NCBI GenBank assembly: GCA_000432435.1
Contig: HF993131.1
Coordinates: 107,938-171,937 of the forward strand
Direction: 5' to 3'
Origin: Eubacterium sp. CAG:180
GTDB lineage: Bacteria > Bacillota > Clostridia > Oscillospirales > Acutalibacteraceae
Length of the DNA: 64,000 nt
Positions 8,806 to 17,588 of this stretch are shown here, piece after piece; the first letter of the stretch is position 1, and every line of letters begins with the position of its first letter. The notes beneath the pieces are model-generated. The model worked only from the letters and a program-made list of their open reading frames with translations, made no database searches and was not told the origin of the DNA. The translations under genes were made by a program, and so were the position numbers.

Positions 8806-9312
8806 TTAGATTGTAGCGGGAGCTATCGAAACCGTAAGTGTAAGATTGCCCTCGTACTCATCTACCGGAACCTTTGCCCAATCAGCTGAGGCAATGTTTA
8901 CTGCTGCGTTAACAGCTTCATCTGCAACAACTGCAGAGGCTGAAGTATAAGCTGTGGTGCCTGCTACGCTGAAAGGAAGAGTAGCGGTATTGCCTGATGC
9001 GATAGCCTTGAGGTCGGTTGTGCCGTCTTCCTTTGCTACCGTAACATTAAGACGGTCGTTTGATTTGAGCTGGCACTTTACGTTGTATGTAAAGTCTGTG
9101 CTTTCTACGCCCCAGTAAATAGTGGTTTCTGCCGGGAAGGTTACCGTGTAAGAAGTCGCCTCGGGACCGTCGGGACCGGTTTTTGTAGAAGTAATAACCT
9201 TAGCCGTATCGGAGGTATGGTCGCTTGTAAGCGTCTTGTCAGCTGCAAATGACGGAACGGAAACCGCTGCGAGCATTGCCGCCGCAAGAGCTATTGAAAG
9301 TAATTTTTTCAT
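8806..9312 (-). CDS. Small secreted beta-domain protein, paralog 4
   Basis: 168 residues with signal peptide ending SFAA. The N-terminal strand AKVITSTKTGPDGPEATS carries the KTGP(D)xP loop also seen in paralogs 5 and 6. The core YTVTFPAETTIYWGVEST and closing WAKVPVDEYEGNLTLTVSI are canonical. It sits in the middle of the array, 21 bp after the next upstream copy ends, with the RBS AAAGGAG. Confidence 0.9.
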   Translation of the reverse strand: MKKLLSIALAAAMLAAVSVPSFAADKTLTSDHTSDTAKVITSTKTGPDGPEATSYTVTFPAETTIYWGVESTDFTYNVKCQLKSNDRLNVTVAKEDGTTDLKAIASGNTATLPFSVAGTTAYTSASAVVADEAVNAAVNIASADWAKVPVDEYEGNLTLTVSIAPATI

Positions 9313-9333
9313 TGTGGTTATCTCCTTTCAAAA

Positions 9334-9831
9334 TCAAAGGCTTACGGTGAAAGTAAGAGTATCGCTGTACTCGCCGACGATGGCGTTGTTCCAATCGTCT
9401 GCGGCAACCTTAACCTTGAGGGTAAGTGCCTTTGCGGGATTGATAACGGGGCCGTCAGCTATAAATTCGAGGTTAGAGTCAGCCGAGAAATCGTAAGCCA
9501 ATGTCTCGTTTGCATCCTCGGTAAGCTTCATAAGTCTTGAGCCCTCAACGCCGATTTTAAGCTTCTGGCCGTATTTAAGGTGAGACTCAACAGAAAATCC
9601 GTCAAGAGCTGTTTCCTCTGCGCCCCAGTAAATTGTGGTATCGGCCGGAATTGTAACGGTGTATTTAACAGCGTTGTCATCGGGAGCATCAGGGCCTGTT
9701 TTTGTGGAGGTCTTAACAATAGCTGTACCGGTATTGTCAGTCTCCTTGGTTATGGGGTTAGCTGCAAAAGCGGGAACCGAAGCTGCTGCAAGCATAACCG
9801 CTGCAAGTGCAATTGAAATAAGCTTTTTCAT
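9334..9831 (-). CDS. Small secreted beta-domain protein, paralog 5
   Basis: 165 residues. A signal peptide is followed by NPITKETDNTGTAIVKTST, a KTGPDAPDDNAV loop, core YTVTIPADTTIYWGAEET, and end WNNAIVGEYSDTLTFTVSL. It is very similar to paralog 6 over the first 90 residues, which points to recent tandem duplication. The protein stops right after the final LTFTVSL strand, so that strand forms the C-terminus. The RBS AAAGGAG precedes the ATG. Confidence 0.92.
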   Translation of the reverse strand: MKKLISIALAAVMLAAASVPAFAANPITKETDNTGTAIVKTSTKTGPDAPDDNAVKYTVTIPADTTIYWGAEETALDGFSVESHLKYGQKLKIGVEGSRLMKLTEDANETLAYDFSADSNLEFIADGPVINPAKALTLKVKVAADDWNNAIVGEYSDTLTFTVSL

Positions 9832-9853
9832 TATAGTAGTCTCCTTTCAATAA

Positions 9854-10363
9854 TTAAACCTCAGCGGTAAAGGTAAGGGTGTCGTTGTAAACATCAACAA
9901 CAGCTCTGTTCCAGTCCTCGCTGCTTATTGTAACCTTGAGGTTTTTGTCAACGGCCGGAGTTTCCTTGTTGCCGTAAACTACGGGGCTGTCTGCCGTGAA
10001 AGCGTTGTCACCCGAAAGAGTATAGGGAAGAGTGTAAACCTCGCCTGCTGCGGCATCGGTCTTCATAGAGCCTGTGCCTGCTACGGTAACCTTGAGAGCC
10101 TGGCCTCTCTTGAGGTGAGACTCAACAGAGTAAACAAGATTTGTCTCCTCGGTGCCCCAGTAAATTTCTGTATCTGCCGGAATAGAAACGGTGTATCTGA
10201 CAGCAACATCCTCAGGCGAATCGGGGCCTGTTTTTGTGGATGTCTTAATTATGGTTGTGCCGGTCTGCTCTGTTTCCTTGGTTATGGGATTAGCTGCAAA
10301 AGCGGGAACCGAAACAGCTGCGAGCATAGCCGCTGCGAGTGCGATAGAAATAAGCTTTTTCAT
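9854..10363 (-). CDS. Small secreted beta-domain protein, paralog 6
   Basis: 169 residues, the closest relative of paralog 5: both share NPITKET, KTSTKTGPD, a YTV(T/S)IPADTxIYWG core and VESHLK(R/Y)GQ. The C-terminal half diverges more before WNRAVVDVYNDTLTFTAEV. This pattern of a conserved first half and variable middle is typical of secreted subunits under diversification. The gaps on either side are about 20 bp, and the RBS AAGGAG precedes the ATG. Confidence 0.92.
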   Translation of the reverse strand: MKKLISIALAAAMLAAVSVPAFAANPITKETEQTGTTIIKTSTKTGPDSPEDVAVRYTVSIPADTEIYWGTEETNLVYSVESHLKRGQALKVTVAGTGSMKTDAAAGEVYTLPYTLSGDNAFTADSPVVYGNKETPAVDKNLKVTISSEDWNRAVVDVYNDTLTFTAEV

Positions 10364-10383
10364 AATTTATCTCCTTATATTTA

Positions 10384-10863
10384 TTACGCGTTAGTATATT
10401 CTGCCGTAAAGGTAAGAACATCTGTATGCTCACCCGAAGCGGCTTTTTGCCATTCAGCCTCTGCGATGTTCACGGAGAGGTCATAAGACTTCATATAATC
10501 GCCCGGTAAAAACGCCATTTGCTCTGCGCCTGTAAGCGTGTAGGCGATAGTCTTTGAGCTGTCTAAAGTGTTGACAAGCTTTGAGCCGTTGAGCGATGAA
10601 ACAGCCACCTTAACGGTCTTGCCGGGAGACAGCCACATTTTAGTTGCCGTAACCTTACCTATTGCGTAAGAAGTAGCTTCCCACGGTATTTCGGTATCGG
10701 CAGGAATTGTAAGCTCATACTCATCCTGTTTGCCCTCGCCGGTAAAAATCTTTACGGAGCCTACGGGGTTCTCTTTGTTCAGCGTAGCCGGAGCCGCGAA
10801 AGACGGAACAGTCACGAGCGACAATAAAAGCACTGAGAGCAAAACTGATAATGTTTTCTTCAT
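10384..10863 (-). CDS. Small secreted beta-domain protein, paralog 7 (first of seven)
   Basis: 159 residues with a distinct signal peptide (MKKTLSVLLSVLLLSLVTVPSFAA). The strand SVKIFTGEGKQDEYELTIPADTEI lacks the long KTGP loop, and WG is replaced by WE. The domain ends WQKAASGEHTDVLTFTAEY. It is the first small gene after the large protein and has a stronger RBS (AAGGAGGTGG) than the later copies, which may set its dose. It is diverged but clearly of the same family. Confidence 0.9.
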   Translation of the reverse strand: MKKTLSVLLSVLLLSLVTVPSFAAPATLNKENPVGSVKIFTGEGKQDEYELTIPADTEIPWEATSYAIGKVTATKMWLSPGKTVKVAVSSLNGSKLVNTLDSSKTIAYTLTGAEQMAFLPGDYMKSYDLSVNIAEAEWQKAASGEHTDVLTFTAEYTNA

Positions 10864-10907
10864 AGAACCACCTCCTTATGGTCTTGATAAAGCATTTAAT
10901 TTGTTAA

Positions 10908-13900
10908 TTAACCTTTAGTGTAATCTACGGTATAAGTAAGAGTAGTCGAATACTCGGCTATCGGAGCGTCCGTCCAACCGGAAATCGTCAATGACGGTTT
11001 TTGAGCGGGAAGCGCTCCCTCATTTGTACCTGTAAATTCTGTGGAAGTAAAGTTCTGTGAAGTATACGGAAGAGCGTATGTCGATGTTGCTGCATTGGTA
11101 AGAGTGTCATTTGCGACAGAAGCGCTGCGTGCTACGGAAACACCAATCTTGCTGCCCGTATCAAGTGAAGACGTAACCTTATAGGAAACATCAACGGGTT
11201 CCGTCTCGCCCCAAGGAACATCTATTTCCGCAGGAATTGTAACCTCAAAGAAGTCGTCTGCGGCAAAATGAATATTGATAGTTTTTCTGACAGGCTCGTT
11301 TGTTGTCTTGTCAACAGCAACCTCACCGGTAGCATTATCGATAAGCTCTATTGTAATAACATCTTCACTCGTTACGGTAACGCCCGTGACGGTAAACGTA
11401 AAGTTTATTGCCTTGGGAGCTGCCGCCGAAGCGGTGTTATTTGCGACATCCGCGGTTTCGGGAGAAGTGTTAAGAGCTTTTGCCGTTACGGTCTTTTCAA
11501 TCGCACCCGTCATTGCAACGTTGTAATCGAGGATGTTGCCTGAAACGTCCTTAAGACCTCCGTTTTTAGAGGTTACACGAAGTGTGTAGCTTCCGTCCGG
11601 ATAGTTAACGGCATTTGAAAGAGTAAAGACTGCGGTTCCCGTTGTTGCATCCTTATTGAGAGCGACGCTGTCTTTGTCTACCTCCGAAGCAAAGTTCGGG
11701 AAAATACGGAGGGTATCTATAATACCGTGGAGAGCTTCGCCGTCCGAGGAATTAACGGTGTTACCGTCGTTAACCTCTTGAACCTGCCTTATATAGCCCT
11801 TAAACGAATTGTACTCTTCAACCGCTTCAGTTATTGCGGTGAGGTCCTGAATACCGCTATTGTCCATTTGACCCTTAACGGTATTGTAAAGAGCCGTGTA
11901 CTTTTCTTCAAGTCTAACAACGCCGCCCTTAACCGTCTTACCGGTGATGTCGTCGGTGTAAGTTTTGATGTTGGCAAGCACCTTGTTAACCGCCTCGGCC
12001 GCCTTAGCATAATTCTTATACTGAGGAGCACTTGCAAATTTGTCGGCCTTATCAGTTAAGATATACTTAGCGTAATAATCAAGGTCGTTATACTTTTCGA
12101 GGTAGTTTTCAAGCGCCGCGGTCTGGCCGGTAGGCATAAGCCTGCAGTCGGTCGTAAGGTCGGTCGCTTTACCGGTCTCGCCGTACATTGAAGCAACAAG
12201 AGCGTTAAGGTCTTTAATACCGGTTATAGCGGTACCGGAGTCACTCGTGTAGCCGTCACGGTAAGATTCGAGAAGTCTCAAGCGTTTTGCAACCTTATAA
12301 AGGTTTTCCATTTTTGTGACGTTCTCCGTACCGAGCGCCGCAATCGCCTCGTCGGTATAGCGCTCATAAGACTGCTCATACCAATTGATTATGTTCTGTA
12401 CGTCAGCCGCGGTGATAGAATATGCGCCGTAATTTATAAGCGGCTTCTCTGTTCCGCTCTCATCGGTGCCGATAACAAAACCGGGATAAGGTAAGGCATT
12501 GCTGTCTGTTACGGAACCGCCGGTTGCTGCAGCCGGCATAGCCTCAATCAAAGGTTTCAAATCGGCAACCGCAATTTGCGGCTGATCGAGCAAAGTGATG
12601 CCGTCGTCGATGCTCTTGTACTTTTGAAGCACGCTGTATGCTCTTGCAACGGAAGGTATTGTCTTTTGATAATCCGAAAGCTGCGCATAAAGAGCAAGTG
12701 CCTTGTTTATCTTTTCGGTACGAGTGTTCGCTTTATAAATATCAACATCCGCTACCGCGTTTTCAAACTGCATTGAAGTAAGAGACTTAACCTGTGCATA
12801 ATCGTCGAACGAAACGTCGCCGGTTCTGTTTTGTACGCCTGCGCCGTATGCCGAGGTACCCTGTCTGTATGTAAAGCCGACAGAGCCTATTGTAAAGCTC
12901 TTACCGTTCATTGCGGCTGCGCTCTTTCCGTTTACGGACGAATCGTCGTAATTTGACAAGGGCGCTATACCTATGGTAACACGGAAAATGTTGTTAAGGG
13001 ACTCGGCTTTTTCATCTATACGATAGTTAGAGGTTGCCGAAATACCCTGAACGCCTCTCGAGAACTGGAAGAGCGGAACCATAACATAGCCCTTGTAGTG
13101 AGAAAGGGTCAGGTAATCGCCGTCTCCCGTATCTATGCCGTACTCCGAGGTGTAAGCGTAAATTCTTCTCTTGCTTTCATCCTTGGGAATACATTTAGCC
13201 CATTCACCCGTCTTGGGGTTAATGAGATAGAAGTAAGAAGCCGCGTTGTTGCTGCCGAAGTCGAGGGTGTAGTCCTCGGCGGCACCTTCATAGTATGAGC
13301 TGATATTAAACGCCATTGAGAATGTGTCAAGCTGAGAGAAATCGGCGTAGAATACAAGCGCCAGACGGTCGGTTTCGCCTATGTCATTTTTGGTATACGA
13401 CTTAGCAAAATCGCCGAGACTCTCAGACGACATATTGTTGGCTCTCAGCGCGGAGTAATCGCCGCTGCTGCTCGGTTCCTTGTCAACAAGTCCCTTTGTA
13501 ATGCTTATGCAGTTATACCAGCCTTTTCTGTCTTCGGCATACTGGTTATTTATGGTAACCGTTGCGGCGTTTTTGCCCTCAAGGCCGTTTGATGTAATGA
13601 TTGCCGAAGTACCGTTTTGACGATAGCTTGTAATACCGTTTCTCTGCGGGTCACTACCGAGAGCGCCGGTCGGTATAAGTGTAGGCGTTGCGGTATCCTG
13701 AGAGTGCGCCGAAAGTGAAGCAAAGGGAACCTGATATGTCAAATATCCCTTAGAATAGTAGTAATCCTTACCTACCTGGCCGGTATATTTTGAGTTTTCA
13801 AATTGCCAGCTTCTGGTGCCTTTTTCCAAGGAATCGAAGTCACCGAACGGTATAACCTTGTTGTTTGTAAGCGCCTGACCTATTACAACAGAGTTGTCGG

Positions 13901-16181
13901 CAAGCTCTTCTTCTATGAAGCTGAAGTACTTTAAGAGCTTCTCCTCTTCCGCTCTGCCGAGCATAGTGAGCTGGCTTAAGTTAAGGCGGATATAAACCTC
14001 ATAAAGGCTCTTAACAACGGCTTTATCCTCATCGCTTACCGCGAGAGTATTTTCGTCGAAATCGGGAAGCTGCTCAAGCTTAGTTGAAATCATCGGAATG
14101 AAATCCTCTGCCCCCGAGTTAGCAGAGCCGTAGGTTTTACCGTCTATACAAGCCTGCTTGGCGGTCTTGTACTTTTCCCAAGCCTCGGTCATACCGAGTG
14201 CTGCCGCCTTGGTATCGAGCGCAGAATCCTCAAGGAAAGATGCATCGATTATACCGGATTTTCCGGCTTCTTCGGATTTGTTATATTCCTCAATTGATTT
14301 TTTATAACCGGCTATCAAGTCCTCGATATACTTAACGGCGCGGTAATCGTAGGAGTTCGGATCTTCAATGTACTTTTGGCAGGCATTGAAAATAGCGCGC
14401 GGAATTTCTGTTTCCTGGTCATAATATGTCTTAACGGGCGTGCCTGTGTTTGTTTCTCCGTTAAGGGTATTTTCGCTGTATTTCTGACCGTCTGTACGGT
14501 AGAACAATACATTATCAAGGAAAATCTTTTTACCTACGCTGCCGTTGTTGGTTTCAAGGCTCGTAGAAGCCGGGTCATACGAGCAGCCCGTGAACTTAAA
14601 GCCTGCGGACATAATATCCTCGATAGCTTTAAAAGCATTTGTGCGATTAACTACCGGATCTTCACCCGTACCGATTTTGGTCTTATCGATATATGCTCTT
14701 TTGGGCGAATTGGCTGTTGTCTTGCCACCGTCTTCCGTAGCCATGCACGGAGCGAGCATTGTGCCGCCGTCGATATAGTATTCGCCGCTAAGAGTCGACG
14801 TCTTGTTAATTCTGAAGGAATAGCGTCTAATAAGCAGAGCATCGGATATCGAAGTACCGGCAGGGTCAACAACTACCGGCTGCGAAAGCTTAATTTTCTC
14901 GTTATAATACTTGTTGGCATTTGCTTTAGTTTTATCCGAGCTGTTCCACACATACATATCGGGCATAGGCTTGTTTACACCGAAATCCTCGTTGGACTCC
15001 GTGACAACGGAGTCGGTTTCGGAGCACATAAACTGAAGCGGTATGCGGACATATCCCTTGAAATGGTCAAGGTCAACGGTACCGTCGTTTAACATAACCT
15101 TTTTCCAGCTGCCGTCCGTTTGCTGCAGGAATAAATATGGGGCCTCACCCATATAGCCTGCTTTTGTGGTGCCGACAGTTGAGTAAATTATATCGCCGTA
15201 TCTGTTAAAAGCATTACTGCTTTCACTGTAGCTGTTGTCAAAATCCTGTGCAAAATACTTTTCATTTGCACGAAGGCGGAATGAAAGCCCCGTTACGCTG
15301 ACCTCGGAGAAGTCGAGATAGTACCAAATCTCGGAAGCACCCGTCGGGTCCCAAGTCTGACGGCTCCATGACGTATCAAAGGACTGAGGGCTGTCGGTGG
15401 TTGCGGCGGACTCGATACGCATTGCGTAGCCGTAGCTATTGCCCGTGTCTTTAACGCCTACACCATCGGTTCTGCCTTCGACTGAAAGGTGATTACCCTC
15501 CTGCATATAGTCAAGTGAGCCTGACGTACTGCGTACATTGTTGACTTCGGCGGTTCTCTCGTTGATTCCGGTATCCGAAAACGAACCGTGGTCATCTGCG
15601 GTACCTTTTTTATCAAAGGTAAGGACTTCACGCACGGCAAGAACGTTGTTTGTAACGGGGGCATAAGCGGACGCATCGTATACATAAGTCGGAACATCCG
15701 AAACGTATGCGTTAACAGCCTCCGAGAACCAGCCGTCGCTGTCGTACGCCGTTATCGTAATATTGTAACGGTGGTCGTCAGACAGACCCGCAGGCACCTT
15801 TGTTTTGATTTCGTCTGCCGTAATCTCAGCCGTGTACGGTGCGGTACCGGTGGGACTAACCATCTTGCGCAGCAAAACCGTGCTTGTGTGAACTTCGGTA
15901 TATGTTCCGAGATCAACAAGCTCTAACATATACCCGTCAATTGTTTTTGTGCCGGTTTTGCGCTCGCTAACCTTAGCCGCGGGGAAGCTGACCGTAATTC
16001 CGCCGTCGTCATTAAGTGTTGCAGCCGCTTCCCTTTTATCCGATTCGGTAAAGGTCGGTATCGGGTCATATTCGCCCTCGCCGGCCGCGAGAACCATGGG
16101 AATCGACGTTACCAAAAGCACTACGCAAAGCAGCACAGCAGTTATGCTTTTTCCGATTTTAATCTTTGAAATTTTTTGCAT
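10908..16181 (-). CDS. Very large secreted protein with duplicated modules and a C-terminal domain shared with the small paralogs
   Basis: The ATG at 16181 is chosen because GGAG lies 9 nt upstream; an in-frame TTG sits three codons earlier. The 1757 residues begin with a signal peptide, then a fibronectin-like segment (about 40-150). Two copies of a large beta-rich module follow (about 210-560 and 790-1120). Each contains an F/LDFS...L..FxLR-type strand, a ..DGSWKKV or .TGEWAKC hairpin and the phrase (F/Y)KGYV(R/M)(I/V)PL. Long helical stretches separate them (about 600-780 and 1130-1480), then Ig-like strands (about 1490-1640). The last 120 residues match the small paralogs: FEVTIPAEIDVPWGETEP through APIAEYSTTLTYTVDYTKG. 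There is no sorting signal or membrane helix. A tip adhesin of a multi-subunit surface structure is one reading; a freely secreted carbohydrate-binding protein is another. Confidence 0.92.
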   Translation of the reverse strand: MQKISKIKIGKSITAVLLCVVLLVTSIPMVLAAGEGEYDPIPTFTESDKREAAATLNDDGGITVSFPAAKVSERKTGTKTIDGYMLELVDLGTYTEVHTSTVLLRKMVSPTGTAPYTAEITADEIKTKVPAGLSDDHRYNITITAYDSDGWFSEAVNAYVSDVPTYVYDASAYAPVTNNVLAVREVLTFDKKGTADDHGSFSDTGINERTAEVNNVRSTSGSLDYMQEGNHLSVEGRTDGVGVKDTGNSYGYAMRIESAATTDSPQSFDTSWSRQTWDPTGASEIWYYLDFSEVSVTGLSFRLRANEKYFAQDFDNSYSESSNAFNRYGDIIYSTVGTTKAGYMGEAPYLFLQQTDGSWKKVMLNDGTVDLDHFKGYVRIPLQFMCSETDSVVTESNEDFGVNKPMPDMYVWNSSDKTKANANKYYNEKIKLSQPVVVDPAGTSISDALLIRRYSFRINKTSTLSGEYYIDGGTMLAPCMATEDGGKTTANSPKRAYIDKTKIGTGEDPVVNRTNAFKAIEDIMSAGFKFTGCSYDPASTSLETNNGSVGKKIFLDNVLFYRTDGQKYSENTLNGETNTGTPVKTYYDQETEIPRAIFNACQKYIEDPNSYDYRAVKYIEDLIAGYKKSIEEYNKSEEAGKSGIIDASFLEDSALDTKAAALGMTEAWEKYKTAKQACIDGKTYGSANSGAEDFIPMISTKLEQLPDFDENTLAVSDEDKAVVKSLYEVYIRLNLSQLTMLGRAEEEKLLKYFSFIEEELADNSVVIGQALTNNKVIPFGDFDSLEKGTRSWQFENSKYTGQVGKDYYYSKGYLTYQVPFASLSAHSQDTATPTLIPTGALGSDPQRNGITSYRQNGTSAIITSNGLEGKNAATVTINNQYAEDRKGWYNCISITKGLVDKEPSSSGDYSALRANNMSSESLGDFAKSYTKNDIGETDRLALVFYADFSQLDTFSMAFNISSYYEGAAEDYTLDFGSNNAASYFYLINPKTGEWAKCIPKDESKRRIYAYTSEYGIDTGDGDYLTLSHYKGYVMVPLFQFSRGVQGISATSNYRIDEKAESLNNIFRVTIGIAPLSNYDDSSVNGKSAAAMNGKSFTIGSVGFTYRQGTSAYGAGVQNRTGDVSFDDYAQVKSLTSMQFENAVADVDIYKANTRTEKINKALALYAQLSDYQKTIPSVARAYSVLQKYKSIDDGITLLDQPQIAVADLKPLIEAMPAAATGGSVTDSNALPYPGFVIGTDESGTEKPLINYGAYSITAADVQNIINWYEQSYERYTDEAIAALGTENVTKMENLYKVAKRLRLLESYRDGYTSDSGTAITGIKDLNALVASMYGETGKATDLTTDCRLMPTGQTAALENYLEKYNDLDYYAKYILTDKADKFASAPQYKNYAKAAEAVNKVLANIKTYTDDITGKTVKGGVVRLEEKYTALYNTVKGQMDNSGIQDLTAITEAVEEYNSFKGYIRQVQEVNDGNTVNSSDGEALHGIIDTLRIFPNFASEVDKDSVALNKDATTGTAVFTLSNAVNYPDGSYTLRVTSKNGGLKDVSGNILDYNVAMTGAIEKTVTAKALNTSPETADVANNTASAAAPKAINFTFTVTGVTVTSEDVITIELIDNATGEVAVDKTTNEPVRKTINIHFAADDFFEVTIPAEIDVPWGETEPVDVSYKVTSSLDTGSKIGVSVARSASVANDTLTNAATSTYALPYTSQNFTSTEFTGTNEGALPAQKPSLTISGWTDAPIAEYSTTLTYTVDYTKG

Positions 16182-16227
16182 AAACTGCAACTCCTTTCCT
16201 CAAAATCTGTATTTTGAATATAGTTTC

Positions 16228-17025
16228 TTATGAAACCACGATGGTCGTTTTTAAATCCATATTATTAAGTTTACGCTGCTCTTTATCAAAGCTGTATGTC
16301 TTAACATGGATTGTTGCAGGATAAGTTCCTGCCGCAAGCTCACGGTTCAGCGTGAACTTTGATATTGAATAGCCCGGCGGCAAGAGATTTGAGGTATATA
16401 TAACCTCGCCTGTATCTGAAAGCTCTATTTCTATAACAAAGAAGCACGGGTTTTCCTCGGGGTTTGAGAATACAAAGCTTTGCTCCTTGGTATTTGCCGC
16501 CAAGGGAAGCTCGGGAATACCGTAGACCTTTATCTGCCTGCCCCTTGTTTTTGTTTTATCGGGAATCGAGATTTCGCCCTCGCCCAAAACGGCATTTTGG
16601 TCGATTACGCCTGCGGGGGGCGTTGTGGTTCCGCCATCGCCGCCTGTCGGTATAACGGCCTTTAAAAGGAATATAAGACCTATTATAAGTGCCGCTATCA
16701 AAAGCGCAAACAAAAGCCAAAGTAAGAGCCTGTCTTTAACTATCGCAATGAATTTGTCAGCCTCTGTCTCTATGTAGCCGACTACCGCTGTATGAGGCAT
16801 TTTCGTTGCGGCATACACCTTTTCGGTTTGCCCGTCGTCAGACTGCAAATCACCGATTTCGCGTTTGCCCTTCCCTATTTGACCGACAACCATATAGCCG
16901 CCCGAGGGATAGCGCGAGTCTATTTCTTTCTTTTTGAAATAAGAAACCGAGAAGCCGGTTTTGCCGTTTTTGTAAACGCCCTCGCCATCGGCTCCGGCAA
17001 GATGCCGAAATATAAGATCTGCCAA
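16228..17025 (-). CDS. Bitopic membrane protein heading the surface-protein cluster
   Basis: The TTG at 17025 is preferred because GGAGG lies 8 nt upstream; the frame is open further upstream to 17088 without a better site. The 265-residue product starts ADLIFRHLAGADGEGVYKNG. It has a soluble, presumably cytoplasmic, N-domain of about 100 residues, then one strong membrane helix (LLLWLLFALLIAALIIGLIFLL). A Gly/Thr/Pro linker follows, then an outside beta-domain ending YPATIHVKTYSFDKEQRK...TTIVVS. That end resembles the outer domains of proteins that engage Ig-like partners. It is the first gene of the cluster, 46 bp before the 1757-residue protein. A role in export, anchoring or sensing of the assembled proteins is inferred from position; I do not recognise the family. 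Confidence 0.85.
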   Translation of the reverse strand: MADLIFRHLAGADGEGVYKNGKTGFSVSYFKKKEIDSRYPSGGYMVVGQIGKGKREIGDLQSDDGQTEKVYAATKMPHTAVVGYIETEADKFIAIVKDRLLLWLLFALLIAALIIGLIFLLKAVIPTGGDGGTTTPPAGVIDQNAVLGEGEISIPDKTKTRGRQIKVYGIPELPLAANTKEQSFVFSNPEENPCFFVIEIELSDTGEVIYTSNLLPPGYSISKFTLNRELAAGTYPATIHVKTYSFDKEQRKLNNMDLKTTIVVS

Positions 17026-17547
17026 ATAAAAAACCTCCGATAAATTGATTAAAAACGCTATATATAATAGTATACGATAAATCCGCACCGCTTCGGGTTT
17101 GCTTTAACGCTTGTTTCTCATCATTTTGCGAAAGAGCATCTATTTACCGATTTTAAGGCGCAAATGGGTACACTATTACACCGTATATTTATACTTAAGT
17201 TTACACTAAAAATGCTTTGGTGTAAAGAGTTTTTATCTAATTTAAAAACACATTTTAAATAGTCTTTAAACCAAATGTTAACAAATTGTGAACGCAGTTT
17301 GACATTCTTTTGTCATTTTGAAATGAAAATATGTAAAATTTTAGATTGCAAGCACACTTCGACAAAAATTGCCGCCGCTTTTGGTAATCTTTTACAAATT
17401 ATACACCGGAAATTCTATGTAATCAATTCTCTTTCATAGAACTCTTCCGTTTAGCCTCTTGATTTTATCACGTGCTGTGCGACAAAAAAACGCCATTGTA
17501 ACAAAAAGCCGTTTTAATTTCACAAACGCCCGAAAAGCACAAAAAAA
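17026..17547. other. Gene-free, AT-rich intergenic region upstream of the surface-protein cluster
   Basis: About 520 bp with no credible coding frame. It should hold the promoter of the minus-strand cluster; candidate elements (for example TTGTTA, 17 bp, TATTTA, read on the minus strand around 17240-17290) are poor matches, so none is called. Short inverted runs such as TTTCATTTTGAAATGA occur near 17310-17330. Confidence 0.5.
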
Positions 17548-17574
17548 CGGGCTTGTAAAGCAAATTACAAGCCC
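17548..17574 (-). terminator. Terminator after hemW
   Basis: The perfect 10-bp stem GGGCTTGTAA / TTACAAGCCC is followed on the minus strand by a run of seven T. It ends the lepA-hemW transcript. Confidence 0.85.
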
Positions 17575-17588
17575 TGAAATATTTATAT

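Noticed and set aside
17100..17540. Promoter for the surface cluster with -10 TATACT near 17070
   Set aside because: No acceptable -35 at the right distance; left uncalled.
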